This document shows, piece by piece, positions 16,563 to 24,931 of a DNA stretch of 64,000 bases. The number at the start of each line of letters is the position of its first letter. The first letter of the stretch is position 1. Under the pieces are notes generated by a model. The model was given only the letters and a program-made list of their open reading frames with translations, had not been told where the DNA came from and searched no databases. The position numbers were made by a program, and so were the translations under genes. The stretch spans positions 6,749 to 70,748 of the forward strand of contig DFCS01000047.1 in assembly GCA_002367105.1 (NCBI GenBank), given 5' to 3'. This stretch comes from Hungatella sp. UBA3048 (GTDB lineage: Bacteria > Bacillota > Clostridia > Lachnospirales > Lachnospiraceae).

Positions 16563-17909
16563 ATGGGACAGAGACAGTTTCCGGAAGGCTTTGCATGGGG
16601 GGCGGCTACTGCGTCATACCAGATTGAAGGTGCTTGGGATGAAGACGGAAGAGGAGAAACGATATGGGACAGGTATTGCCAGGTTCCCGGTAATGTGTTA
16701 AATGGAGATGATGGAAAAACAGCATGCGACCATTATCACAGATACAAAGAGGATGTAGCGTTGATGAAGCGCATGGGAATCAAGGCTTACCGGTTCTCCA
16801 TCGCCTGGTCCAGGATTTTTCCAAAGGGATACGGGGAAGTCAATGAAAAAGGGCTTGAATTTTACAGCAATCTTATAGATGAACTTTTAAATGCAGGAAT
16901 TGAACCGTATATCACGTTATACCACTGGGATCTTCCTCAGGCCCTGCAGGATATAGGCGGATGGGCCAATCCCCAGATGCCGGAATACTTTTTGGAATAT
17001 GCAAAGGTTGTTATAGATGCATTTCATGGCAGGGTGAAGAAATGGATTACATTAAATGAACCTTATTGTGCTGCGTTCTTAGGCAATTCCGAAGGGCGTC
17101 AGGCTCCTGGTATCCGGGATTTTTCTACTGCTGTGCGGGTGTCTTACTTTCTTTATGTAGGTCACGGCCTTGCGGTGGATTATTTCCGTAAAAAGGGCTG
17201 TGATGGGGAAATTGGAATTACCTTAAACCTTATGGGAAGGCTTCCTCTTACGGATAAGCCAGAAGATATCCAGGCAGCAGCCAGGGCAGATGGGTATTTA
17301 AACCGCTGGTTTGCTGAGCCCATTGTGTACGGCAGATATCCTCAGGAAATGGTGGAGTTTTACCGTTCCAAAGGAGTAAGACTTCCGGAATTTAAAGAGG
17401 AGCACATGAAGCTCATTGGACAGAAGCTGGACTTCATCGGCCTGAATTATTACAATGACTTTCATGTGAAGGCAGATGACAGCGTATGGCCTCTTGGGTT
17501 TAAGATAGAGAATCCCAAATACGTTCCTGTCAATGACAGGAACTGGCCGGTGACAGAGCATGGCCTGGTAACAATGCTTTTGCGGATGAAGAATGAGTAC
17601 GGAATTGACAAGATCTACATAACGGAAAATGGCACTTCCTTCCCGGATGTGGTTTCCATAGAAGGAAAAGTAGAAGACGGCGCAAGGAAGGATTATCTCC
17701 ACAGGCATTTAACAGCACTTTGGGAGGCCATTTCCCAGGGAGTTAATGTTCAGGGATATTTCCAGTGGTCTTTGTATGACAACTTTGAGTGGTCATTCGG
17801 ATATAGCAGCCGCTTCGGAATCGTATTCGTGGACTTCAATACACAGGAGAGAATTATCAAGGAAAGCGGACACTGGTATTCAAAGGTAATTGAGCAGAAT
17901 GCGGTATAA
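16563..17909 (+). CDS. GH1 beta-glucosidase
   Basis: 448 residues, the usual family length. The N-terminus FPEGFAWGAATASYQIEGAW is the GH1 signature. The acid/base is E166 in LNEPY and the nucleophile is E355 in ITENG; W-S-L-Y-D-N-F-E-W lies at the aglycone/glycone site near the C-terminus. That last segment (DNFEWSFGYSSRFGIVFVDF) is typical of unphosphorylated-substrate beta-glucosidases rather than 6-phospho enzymes, which fits uptake by ABC transport rather than PTS. There is no signal peptide, so it acts inside the cell. It has an AGGAGG-type site 4 bases downstream of the VOC stop. Confidence 0.93.
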   Translation: MGQRQFPEGFAWGAATASYQIEGAWDEDGRGETIWDRYCQVPGNVLNGDDGKTACDHYHRYKEDVALMKRMGIKAYRFSIAWSRIFPKGYGEVNEKGLEFYSNLIDELLNAGIEPYITLYHWDLPQALQDIGGWANPQMPEYFLEYAKVVIDAFHGRVKKWITLNEPYCAAFLGNSEGRQAPGIRDFSTAVRVSYFLYVGHGLAVDYFRKKGCDGEIGITLNLMGRLPLTDKPEDIQAAARADGYLNRWFAEPIVYGRYPQEMVEFYRSKGVRLPEFKEEHMKLIGQKLDFIGLNYYNDFHVKADDSVWPLGFKIENPKYVPVNDRNWPVTEHGLVTMLLRMKNEYGIDKIYITENGTSFPDVVSIEGKVEDGARKDYLHRHLTALWEAISQGVNVQGYFQWSLYDNFEWSFGYSSRFGIVFVDFNTQERIIKESGHWYSKVIEQNAV

Positions 17910-17921
17910 GGAGGCTTTCGT

Positions 17922-19064
17922 ATGAAAGGAATAAAGAAAGTAAAGACAGCGGTAATCGGGTGCGGAGCTATCAGCCGGATCTATATTGAAAATATGGCAA
18001 AGACCTTTGAAATCCTGGAATTGGCAGGATGCTGTGATTTAAACCGCCAGTTGGCAGAAGAAACAGCTGCTGCTTACGGTATTCGATCCATGACAATGGA
18101 AGAAATACTGGAGGATACCGAAATTGAAATCGTGGTGAATCTGACCAATCCTGCCGCTCACTTCCAGGTGATAAAGAACCTTCTGGAGCATGGAAAGCAT
18201 GTGTATACGGAAAAGGTGCTGGCTGCTGATATTACCCAGGCAAAAGAGCTGACAGCCCTGGCTTATAAGAAGGGAAAACTGCTTTGCAGCGCACCGGATA
18301 CATTTCTGGGAGCGGCTGTGCAGACTGCCAGGTATCTGGTGGAGTCGGGCATGATCGGAACCGTGACATCCAGTGTGGCTGTCCTTCAAAGGGATGCCCG
18401 GCTTTTGGCTGAGAAATTTCCCTACACAGCGAAAGCGGGAGGCGGAATCGGAATCGATGTGGGTATTTATTATACAACTGCCATGATTAACGTGCTGGGA
18501 GAGGTGGAGGAAGTGTGCGGAATGTCCGGCGTTTCCATGCCGGAGCAGAAGCATTACTTTGTAAAGAATGATAATTTTGGGGAGACTTATTTCCAGGAAT
18601 CAGAGACGTATCTTATGGGTAATCTGCGCTTTAAAAGCGGCTGTATGGGAACGCTACACTTTAATTCCAGAAGCATCCGCACGGAAAAGCCTTATGTGGC
18701 ATTCTACGGCACGGAAGGTATTATATTCCTGGAGGATCCCAACTTCTTTGGCGGCGATGTGAAGGTCATCTTAAAAGGCAGGACAGAGCCTATGGTATTC
18801 CCCCATACCCATGGATACGATGGCGATGACAGAGGTCTTGGAGTGGCAGAGATGGCCTGGGCCTTAAGGAAAGGCCGCGTACCCAGAACAAATGGTGATA
18901 TGGCATTTCATGCTTTGGAAATCCTTACGGGAATCATTGAAAGCGGGGAAACTAAAGGGTTTTATGAGATGAAATCCGGATTTGAAAGACAGCCTATTCT
19001 GCCAAGAGGATATTTGGGCGGGAATTATGCGCAGAACCAGCCGGAGGGGGCGTTGAGTTTTTAG
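17922..19064 (+). CDS. Gfo/Idh/MocA-family oxidoreductase
   Basis: 380 residues. Rossmann motif AVIGCGAISRIYIENMAKT near 13-31, NLTNPAAHFQVIKNLLEHGKHVYTEKVLA (usual EKP is EKV here), and a C-terminal alpha/beta domain with AKAGGGIGIDVGIYYTTAMIN (D..Y..... catalytic region). It is an NAD(P)-dependent sugar or cyclitol dehydrogenase. It is last in the LacI-controlled operon, 12 bases after the beta-glucosidase, and is followed by a strong terminator. The substitution EKP to EKV is worth noting but occurs in divergent members. Confidence 0.88.
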   Translation: MKGIKKVKTAVIGCGAISRIYIENMAKTFEILELAGCCDLNRQLAEETAAAYGIRSMTMEEILEDTEIEIVVNLTNPAAHFQVIKNLLEHGKHVYTEKVLAADITQAKELTALAYKKGKLLCSAPDTFLGAAVQTARYLVESGMIGTVTSSVAVLQRDARLLAEKFPYTAKAGGGIGIDVGIYYTTAMINVLGEVEEVCGMSGVSMPEQKHYFVKNDNFGETYFQESETYLMGNLRFKSGCMGTLHFNSRSIRTEKPYVAFYGTEGIIFLEDPNFFGGDVKVILKGRTEPMVFPHTHGYDGDDRGLGVAEMAWALRKGRVPRTNGDMAFHALEILTGIIESGETKGFYEMKSGFERQPILPRGYLGGNYAQNQPEGALSF

Positions 19065-19170
19065 ATGGGCGGAGGTTGGAGAATTTGTGATCCTTAATAG
19101 TTTCACGCTATCTGTCTTATCTTTTTTATTAATTGTAAACAGTATTTTCTTTAAGCCTGGAAACAGGCGC

Positions 19171-19224
19171 AGAACCCCATCCTTGTATCCTTTGGCAGGT
19201 AACAAGGATGGGGTTCTTATTTTA
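19171..19224. terminator. Strong terminator between convergent operons
   Basis: A 16-base perfect stem: AGAACCCCATCCTTGT (19171-19186) with its complement at 19202-19217, followed by TATTTTATT. It lies between the oxidoreductase and the converging GntR gene. Confidence 0.9.
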
Positions 19225-19242
19225 TTGTCCTGATTCCAATGC

Positions 19243-19941
19243 CTATTTTTTAAGATATTCATAAGTGTAGTGGTAAATCATGGCCTGATGAAACTTTTCA
19301 TAATCGTGTTCATAGAGCGCCTTGATTATGCGCTCATGCTTTTCAATTGTTATCTCAATGGATTTCGAGGAGAGCTTCGTGTTGTAATATTTGTCATAAG
19401 CCCAGAAGAAATCAATGATAGAAGATAGGAGCACATTGTCCACCTTGGAAAACATAGTTTTATGGAACATGGCATCTGCTTTTGCAAATTCAATGCCCAA
19501 CGGTTTCGTTCCGCCATTATCTACACCCAGATGGTTTTGCATGATGGTTACCTGTTCGTTCATCCGGTCAATATCGGCCAGCCCCAGACTGTAAAAAGCT
19601 TTCTGATCAAAGCCCAGCTCCAGGACATGACGCAATTCCTCAATATAATCCTTGATCTTGCTGTCATTGGAAGCGTCTACGTGAGAAATCAGTGAAGACA
19701 TGAAAAAGTCGGAGTTAAATTCTCTGATGATGATGCCGACCCCTGGCTTAGAGGTCACAACGCCGGTGATTTCCAGGGATTTAAGTGCTTCCCTGAGTAC
19801 GTTCCGGCTTACTCCCAATGATTCACAGATTTCCATTTCGGTGGGAAGTTTATCTCCTGGCTGAAGATTGTGCTCCTTGATATATTGTTTGATTTCATCG
19901 TATACCTGTAAATACAACTTTCTGGTTTTTAAATTTTTCAT
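19243..19941 (-). CDS. GntR-family (FadR/FCD) transcriptional regulator
   Basis: 232 residues. Winged helix N-terminus YLQVYDEIKQYIKEHNLQPGDKLPTEMEICESLGVSRNVLREALKSLE (about 10-57), then an all-helical FCD ligand domain with likely metal ligands in FAKADAMFHKTMF and the closing HERIIKALYEHD and MIYHYTYEYL histidines. It is divergent from the peptide-type ABC operon. A near-palindrome TTTGTA-N-TACAAA occurs upstream of its own start and again just before the ABC operon, matching the short FadR-type operator size. Confidence 0.9.
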   Translation of the reverse strand: MKNLKTRKLYLQVYDEIKQYIKEHNLQPGDKLPTEMEICESLGVSRNVLREALKSLEITGVVTSKPGVGIIIREFNSDFFMSSLISHVDASNDSKIKDYIEELRHVLELGFDQKAFYSLGLADIDRMNEQVTIMQNHLGVDNGGTKPLGIEFAKADAMFHKTMFSKVDNVLLSSIIDFFWAYDKYYNTKLSSKSIEITIEKHERIIKALYEHDYEKFHQAMIYHYTYEYLKK

Positions 19942-19967
19942 ATGTCAGCGATCCATTCTCAATTATA

Positions 19968-19980
19968 TTTGTAGTACAAA
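19968..19980. promoter_or_regulatory. Probable GntR operator near its own start
   Basis: TTTGTAGTACAAA, a perfect 6-1-6 inverted repeat. It is followed by GTA, giving TACAAAGTA in common with the second site at 20175. Confidence 0.6.
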
Positions 19981-20120
19981 GTAATAACTTGCTTAATATT
20001 ATAATTTATAAATATTAGTGTGTCAATAAAAGAAACATAAAAACTAAAATATAAACTTTTGAAAAGAAAAATATGTGTAATTTGCACAAATAATAATCGT
20101 ATATTCGGTGAGGTTGTTGG

Positions 20121-20149
20121 TTGACATTTAAAAAAAAGTTAATTAAACT
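20121..20149 (+). promoter_or_regulatory. Promoter of the permuted-binding-protein ABC operon
   Basis: -35 TTGACA (20121-20126), 17-base spacer, -10 TAAACT (20144-20149). The operator at 20175 lies downstream of the predicted start and before the ribosome site. Confidence 0.6.
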
Positions 20150-20174
20150 TAAAATATCAATTGCAAGTTTATAC

Positions 20175-20187
20175 TTTATACTACAAA
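20175..20187. promoter_or_regulatory. Probable GntR operator in the ABC operon leader
   Basis: TTTATACTACAAA, one mismatch from the inverted repeat at 19968, followed by GTA as at the first site. Confidence 0.55.
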
Positions 20188-20213
20188 GTACAAATAAGAA
20201 AGGGAGGTTATTT

Positions 20214-21947
20214 ATGAAACAAAAAAAACTTGTAAGCATTTTGTGTGCCGCATCCCTGGCTGCTTCACTTTTGATTGGCTGCAGTGGAAAACAACAGCAA
20301 GCATCAGAGACAGCGGGAACCGGGGAGAAGACAGAGAATGCCAGTTCCGGGGATTCGACGGCTGGGAATCAGGGGACTGAAAGCAGTGAAGCGCTTGGGA
20401 CCCCGTTAGCGGATTTAAGAGTCAGACAGGCCCTGGCTTACGCGATTGACATGGATGCAATTGTAGAGACACTGTTTAACGGTAAAGCGGAGGCAGCAAA
20501 AAGTTTTACCGCCCCCGGGGACTGGCTGAATGCAGATATTCCTACATATAAGTACGATCCCCAAAAGGCAAAGGAGCTTTTAAAGGAAGCCGGCTGGCCA
20601 GCGGATTATACCCTTGATGTGGTTTATTATTATGATGATCAGCAGACCGTTGACCTGATGACCATCATTGGGCAGTACTGGCAGGAGATAGGGGTAAAGG
20701 CCCAGTTCAGAAAGCTGGAAGGTGATCTGGCTGCACAGCTTTGGGTACCTCCGGTGGACCGGGTAAAGGGCCCTTCTGCAGTAAAATGGGATCTGGCCTA
20801 TGCTGCGGTGGCTGCATTGGCAGAATCCGAATTCTATAACAGATTCAGTTCGACCGCTTCCAATAACTCCACCGTTCCAAAGCAGGAGGGGCTTGATGAC
20901 CTAATTATTTCTGCCAACGGGACCATGGATACCAACGAGCAGAAAAAAGCCTTTGGTGAAATCCAGAATTATGTGGCTGAGAATGTTGTTGCACTGCCCC
21001 TTTATCATCAGGTCTGCTTTATTTATACCAGCAAAGATCTTGATATGGCAGGTGCAGGATTCGGGAACGACCAGTTCTCATATGAGAAGCACATTCTGGA
21101 CTGGAAGATCAGCCGGGACGACCGTACGTTGTATACAAATGGCGGGCCGCAGGAATTTTTCTGGTACCCATTGGTAAATCCGGGGCTCCTGATTAATACG
21201 GAACTGATTTTTGATAAGCTTATAAACGCAGATGAGAATTTAAATCCTAAGGAAGGTATGCTGGCCCAGGACTATAAGGTGAGTGAGGATTCCAAATCCA
21301 TCGAGTTTACGCTTCGTGACAATTTAAAATGGCACGATGACCAACCTCTTACGGCAGAGGATGTCAAGTTTACAATTGAACTGATGCTTAAGGCTCCCGG
21401 TACTAATGCAGTTGCTTCGGAAGTTATGAAGGCAATCCATGGTGCCCAGGACTTTATTGACGGAAAAACAGACCATTTGGAAGGCGTAGTGACCGATGGG
21501 AATAAGATCACGGTTAATTTTGATCAGGTTTCCGCTAATGCACTCCAGGTATTTGCCCAGTGGCCCATCCTTCCCAAACACTGCCTTGAAAAAGCAGACC
21601 CGGCGGCTCTCCAACAGGATGGATTCTGGCAGAAACCAATCGGGTCAGGACCATACAGGGTTGACGAAGTCGTTCTGAACAATTACGCGACACTGAAAAG
21701 ATGGGATGGATATTATAAGACAGGAAACGGTAATATCGAGACAATTTACATGTCTGCAAGCAGTGAAAATGATGCAAACCTCGTAAAGAATGCGGGAGCC
21801 GGCAAGATTGACTATGCTTGGTCTAAGTCTACGGATGAAGCAAAGGCGATCGAAACCATGGATCATATGAAGGTCAATACGGCAAATATCAGATATACAA
21901 GATGCTTTTTTATCAATCAGTTTCCCCATGATGCAAATATTAAGTAA
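20214..21947 (+). CDS. Circularly permuted Dpp/Opp-type (SBP_bac_5) substrate-binding lipoprotein
   Basis: 577 residues from the ATG at 20214, seven bases after GGGAGGT. Signal peptide with lipobox LLIGCSG (Cys23), then a low-complexity Gly/Ser/Thr/Glu linker to about 60. The order of family landmarks is reversed. Residues 68-79 (LRVRQALAYAID), 115-128 (YDPQKAKELLKEAGW), 251-265 (NYVAEN..ALPLYHQ) and W297 belong to the C-terminal half of ordinary family-5 binders. Residues 303-577 hold the N-terminal half: FDKLINADENLNPKEGMLA, TLRDNLKWHD..PLTAEDVKF (366-386), WPILPKH (450-456), PIGSGPY (475-481). The protein ends at FFINQFPHDANIK, just where RVRQAL would normally follow. Each half is intact and present once, in a single frame, so it reads as a true permutation, not a broken gene. 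Ligand unknown. Confidence 0.85.
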   Translation: MKQKKLVSILCAASLAASLLIGCSGKQQQASETAGTGEKTENASSGDSTAGNQGTESSEALGTPLADLRVRQALAYAIDMDAIVETLFNGKAEAAKSFTAPGDWLNADIPTYKYDPQKAKELLKEAGWPADYTLDVVYYYDDQQTVDLMTIIGQYWQEIGVKAQFRKLEGDLAAQLWVPPVDRVKGPSAVKWDLAYAAVAALAESEFYNRFSSTASNNSTVPKQEGLDDLIISANGTMDTNEQKKAFGEIQNYVAENVVALPLYHQVCFIYTSKDLDMAGAGFGNDQFSYEKHILDWKISRDDRTLYTNGGPQEFFWYPLVNPGLLINTELIFDKLINADENLNPKEGMLAQDYKVSEDSKSIEFTLRDNLKWHDDQPLTAEDVKFTIELMLKAPGTNAVASEVMKAIHGAQDFIDGKTDHLEGVVTDGNKITVNFDQVSANALQVFAQWPILPKHCLEKADPAALQQDGFWQKPIGSGPYRVDEVVLNNYATLKRWDGYYKTGNGNIETIYMSASSENDANLVKNAGAGKIDYAWSKSTDEAKAIETMDHMKVNTANIRYTRCFFINQFPHDANIK

Positions 21948-21965
21948 TCTCTCATTGATAAAGCA

Positions 21966-22001
21966 TATAAACGGTGGATCTGCCAGGTTTCACCGTTTAT
22001 A
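21966..22001 (+). terminator. Stem-loop after the binding-protein gene
   Basis: TATAAACGGTG (21966-21976) pairs with CACCGTTTATA (21991-22001). There is no T-tract, and an AGGAGG site follows at once, so this is more likely a 3' stabilising or processing hairpin than a full terminator. Confidence 0.55.
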
Positions 22002-22015
22002 ACAGGAGGAATTAA

Positions 22016-22975
22016 ATGGCTACTTATACAATCAGAAAGATTTTATCATTAATTCCAATGATGCTAGTTATCAGCTTTCTCATTTATCTGGGAATTGAAC
22101 TGATGCCAGGTGATGCGGTAGATTTCCTTATTCCGCCGGATGCGCTTTCCGCGATGTCGGCGGAACAGCTTGATCAGATGAGAAACTCTCTTGGCTTAAA
22201 TGATCCCTTTGTCATCCGGTACGTTAAATGGCTGACGGGCATTCTGCACGGTGACTTTGGTTATTCCCTGCAGTCGGGGGTGCCTGTTGCGGAAATTATG
22301 AGGAATCATATTTCGGCAACGATTGAATTATCCGTAGCAGCTCTGATCATGTCTTCCGTATTTGGTATTCTTCTGGGTGTGATCAGTGCCCTGAAAAAGG
22401 GAAGTGTATTGGATCATATCCTGGACGTCGTGGGTATGATCGGTGTGGCGATCCCCCAATTTTTATTCGGCCTCATTTGTATCAATGCATTGGCTCTGCA
22501 TCACAACATACTCCCGGTAGGAGGGCGGATGGCTTATGCAGGGCAGAGCTTCATACAGAGATTACCGTATTTAATCCTGCCGGCTGCGGTCCTGGGCTTT
22601 TCCATGACAGCCGGTGTTATGCGGTATGCGCGGGGCAGCATGTTAGAATCCATGGGCAGGGATTATATGAAGACCGCAAGATCGAAGGGAATCCCGGAGT
22701 GGAGGGTGAATCTCCTGCACGGTCTCAGGGCGGCGGTGACCCCTGTTGTGGTATTGATCGGATTCCGGCTGCCCATGCTGATCGGCGGAGCGGTTGTTGT
22801 GGAGGAGGTATTCCAGTGGCCTGGAATCGGCGGTCTGTTCATCAAGGCCGTGCGGGCGCAGAACACTCCCCTTGTCATGATGATCGGATTTTTCTCCGTA
22901 CTGATCGTTCTGGTATCAAGCATTTTGGTTGATTTAGTAACCGCAATGCTGGATCCCCGGATAAAACTGAGTTAG
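22016..22975 (+). CDS. Dpp/Opp-type ABC permease (DppB family)
   Basis: 319 residues. ATYTIRKILSLIPMMLVISFLIYLGIELMPGDA at the N-terminus and the EAA-type loop MGRDYMKTARSKGIPEWRVNLLHGLR are standard for DppB/GsiC. About six TM helices end with LVDLVTAMLDPRIKLS. It is cotranscribed with the permuted binding protein and the DppC-type subunit, and its normal form shows that the membrane part of the transporter is conventional. Confidence 0.93.
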   Translation: MATYTIRKILSLIPMMLVISFLIYLGIELMPGDAVDFLIPPDALSAMSAEQLDQMRNSLGLNDPFVIRYVKWLTGILHGDFGYSLQSGVPVAEIMRNHISATIELSVAALIMSSVFGILLGVISALKKGSVLDHILDVVGMIGVAIPQFLFGLICINALALHHNILPVGGRMAYAGQSFIQRLPYLILPAAVLGFSMTAGVMRYARGSMLESMGRDYMKTARSKGIPEWRVNLLHGLRAAVTPVVVLIGFRLPMLIGGAVVVEEVFQWPGIGGLFIKAVRAQNTPLVMMIGFFSVLIVLVSSILVDLVTAMLDPRIKLS

Positions 22976-22989
22976 GAGGTATGGGATCT

Positions 22990-23898
22990 ATGAGTGCATT
23001 AGAGAAAAAGATGGATCGGATCCTTGCTCAGGAGGAATCCGGGAAATCGAAGAAACGATTGAAAAGCAGGGTATTAAGGAAAATGTTTGCCAATAAACTT
23101 TCCATTGCGGGTCTTATTATTTTTATCGTTATCTGTTTTATCTGCTTTGCAGCACCCCTGATCACGTCCTATTCATCGACTAAGATCGATTTAAGGAGCA
23201 TCCTGCAGGCACCGTCAGCGAAACACATTCTTGGCACGGATAAAATCGGGCGTGATATTTTTGCAAGGATCCTGTACGGTGGGAGAATTTCCATTGCAGT
23301 AGGCCTTGGATCTGCATTGATTGCCACGCTGTTCGGTGTTTCTCTGGGTACAATCGCAGGTTATAAAGGCGGGTTGGCAGACGGGATTGTCATGAAGACT
23401 TCAGAGATCTTAATGGCATTTCCCCAGATGATCATGGTACTGATCCTTGTAACAATAACCGGGCAGAGCCTGTGGAATCTGATATTTATATTTTCCATTA
23501 CCGGCTGGCCATCCATGTACCGAATGGCCAGATCCCAGATGCTTTCCCTGAGGGAAGAGGAATATGTCCAGGCCTTAAAGGCATTTGGCATAGGATCCAT
23601 GAGGATTGCTTTTTATCACATGCTTCCTAACGCGATTGGTCCCATTTTTGTTAACATAACATTGTCGACGGCTATGTTCATTCTTCAGGAGACATCACTT
23701 AGTTTCCTGGGGCTTGGGGTTCCGCTGGAGGTAGCTACCTGGGGAAATATATTGAATGCGGCGCAGGATATCATGATACTTAAGCGCGCATGGTGGGTCT
23801 GGGTACCTACGGGTGTTATAGTAACCCTGTTTGTTATCAGCATCAACTTTATCGGTGATGGCTTAAGAGATGCAGCAGATCCGTCTCAGATTGGTTAA
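22990..23898 (+). CDS. Dpp/Opp-type ABC permease (DppC family)
   Basis: 302 residues from the ATG at 22990, ten bases after AGGAGG. The ATG at 22981 lies too close to that site. A cytoplasmic basic N-terminus precedes the first TM (NKLSIAGLIIFIVICFICFAAP), then HILGTDKIGRDIFARILYGGRISIAVGL, the DppC hallmark. EAA-type loop REEEYVQALKAFGIGSMRIAFYHMLPNA. It partners the DppB-type permease. Confidence 0.92.
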   Translation: MSALEKKMDRILAQEESGKSKKRLKSRVLRKMFANKLSIAGLIIFIVICFICFAAPLITSYSSTKIDLRSILQAPSAKHILGTDKIGRDIFARILYGGRISIAVGLGSALIATLFGVSLGTIAGYKGGLADGIVMKTSEILMAFPQMIMVLILVTITGQSLWNLIFIFSITGWPSMYRMARSQMLSLREEEYVQALKAFGIGSMRIAFYHMLPNAIGPIFVNITLSTAMFILQETSLSFLGLGVPLEVATWGNILNAAQDIMILKRAWWVWVPTGVIVTLFVISINFIGDGLRDAADPSQIG

Positions 23899-23911
23899 GG
23901 AGGAAGGTCAG

Positions 23912-24931
23912 ATGAGTCATGATACGGTAGTAAGTGTTAAAAACCTCCATGTGAACTTTTACAACAATGATCTCTGCAATCAAGTAATCAGAGGAATTAA
24001 CTTTGATTTAAAAAAGCGAAGGATTCTGTGTATCGTAGGAGAGAGCGGATGTGGGAAATCGGTCACAGCTAATTCCATTATGGGACTGCTTCCGGACCTC
24101 TCCAGGATTGAAAAAGGCGAGATTCACTTTTATAACGATGACAAGGATATCCGGATCGATCAGCTAAAGCGAAAAGGAAGTGAAATGCGTAAGATCCGGG
24201 GAAATGGTATTTCCATGATATTCCAGGATCCGATGACGGCGTTGAATCCGGTATTTACCGTAGGATATCAAATTAATGAAGCACTTCTGTCTCATGGGAG
24301 AGCGAAAAACAGAGCGGAAGCTACAAAGGCCTCAATCGGGCTTTTGAGGGAGATGGGAATTCCTTTGCCTGAAAAGCGGTTTTATGAGTACCCTCATCAG
24401 TTTTCCGGAGGGATGTGTCAGCGGGCGATGATCGCCATGGCAATGAGCTGCAGGCCCAGAGTGCTGATTGCGGATGAACCGACTACGGCCCTGGATGTCA
24501 CGATTCAGGCTCAGATATTCGAATTGATGCTGGATCTGAAAAATAACAATGACACCGCGATACTTTTGATCACCCATGATATGGGGGTGGTGGCCGAACT
24601 TGCAGATGATGTTGCGGTAATGTATATGGGGAATATCATTGAGAGCGGAGATGCCAGGTCAGTTCTGACAGAGCCTTCCCACCCCTATACAAAGGCACTG
24701 TTAAATTCCATTCCTGTTCTGGGACGGGGAAAAACGCAGAAGCTTGAGCCCATCAAAGGTTCCACTCCTGATCCCTATAACCGGCCGTCAGGCTGTCAAT
24801 TTGCTCCCAGATGTCCATATGCAGCACCGGTATGCGGGGAACGGCTTCCGGATGAGCGCCTGATTGCTCCCGGGCATATGTGCCGGTGCTGCCATGACCG
24901 TTTAAAAGAGGAGGGTCAGCATCATGAATGA
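23912..24931 (+). CDS. Oligopeptide-type ABC ATPase (DppD/OppD family)
   Basis: 339 residues from the ATG at 23912 (AAGGAGG at 23898-23904). Walker A VGESGCGKSV, Q-loop MIFQDPMTALNP, FSGGMCQRAMIAMAMSC signature, Walker B VLIADEPTTALD, and a C-terminal cysteine-rich oligo_HPY segment (CQFAPRCPYAAPVC then MCRCC) that in OppD/DppD proteins binds an Fe-S cluster. It overlaps the next ATPase by 8 bases. Confidence 0.93.
   Translation: MSHDTVVSVKNLHVNFYNNDLCNQVIRGINFDLKKRRILCIVGESGCGKSVTANSIMGLLPDLSRIEKGEIHFYNDDKDIRIDQLKRKGSEMRKIRGNGISMIFQDPMTALNPVFTVGYQINEALLSHGRAKNRAEATKASIGLLREMGIPLPEKRFYEYPHQFSGGMCQRAMIAMAMSCRPRVLIADEPTTALDVTIQAQIFELMLDLKNNNDTAILLITHDMGVVAELADDVAVMYMGNIIESGDARSVLTEPSHPYTKALLNSIPVLGRGKTQKLEPIKGSTPDPYNRPSGCQFAPRCPYAAPVCGERLPDERLIAPGHMCRCCHDRLKEEGQHHE

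Noticed and set aside
20121..20213. Extended N-terminus of the permuted binding protein starting at 20121
   Set aside because: The added residues overlap the promoter (TTGACA is the first codons) and precede the true GGGAGGT site and signal peptide at 20214.
20214..21947. The binding protein as two separate genes or a frameshift artefact
   Set aside because: Both halves lie in one continuous frame with a single signal peptide and no internal stop. After the stop there is no RVRQAL-like remnant in any frame before the permease.
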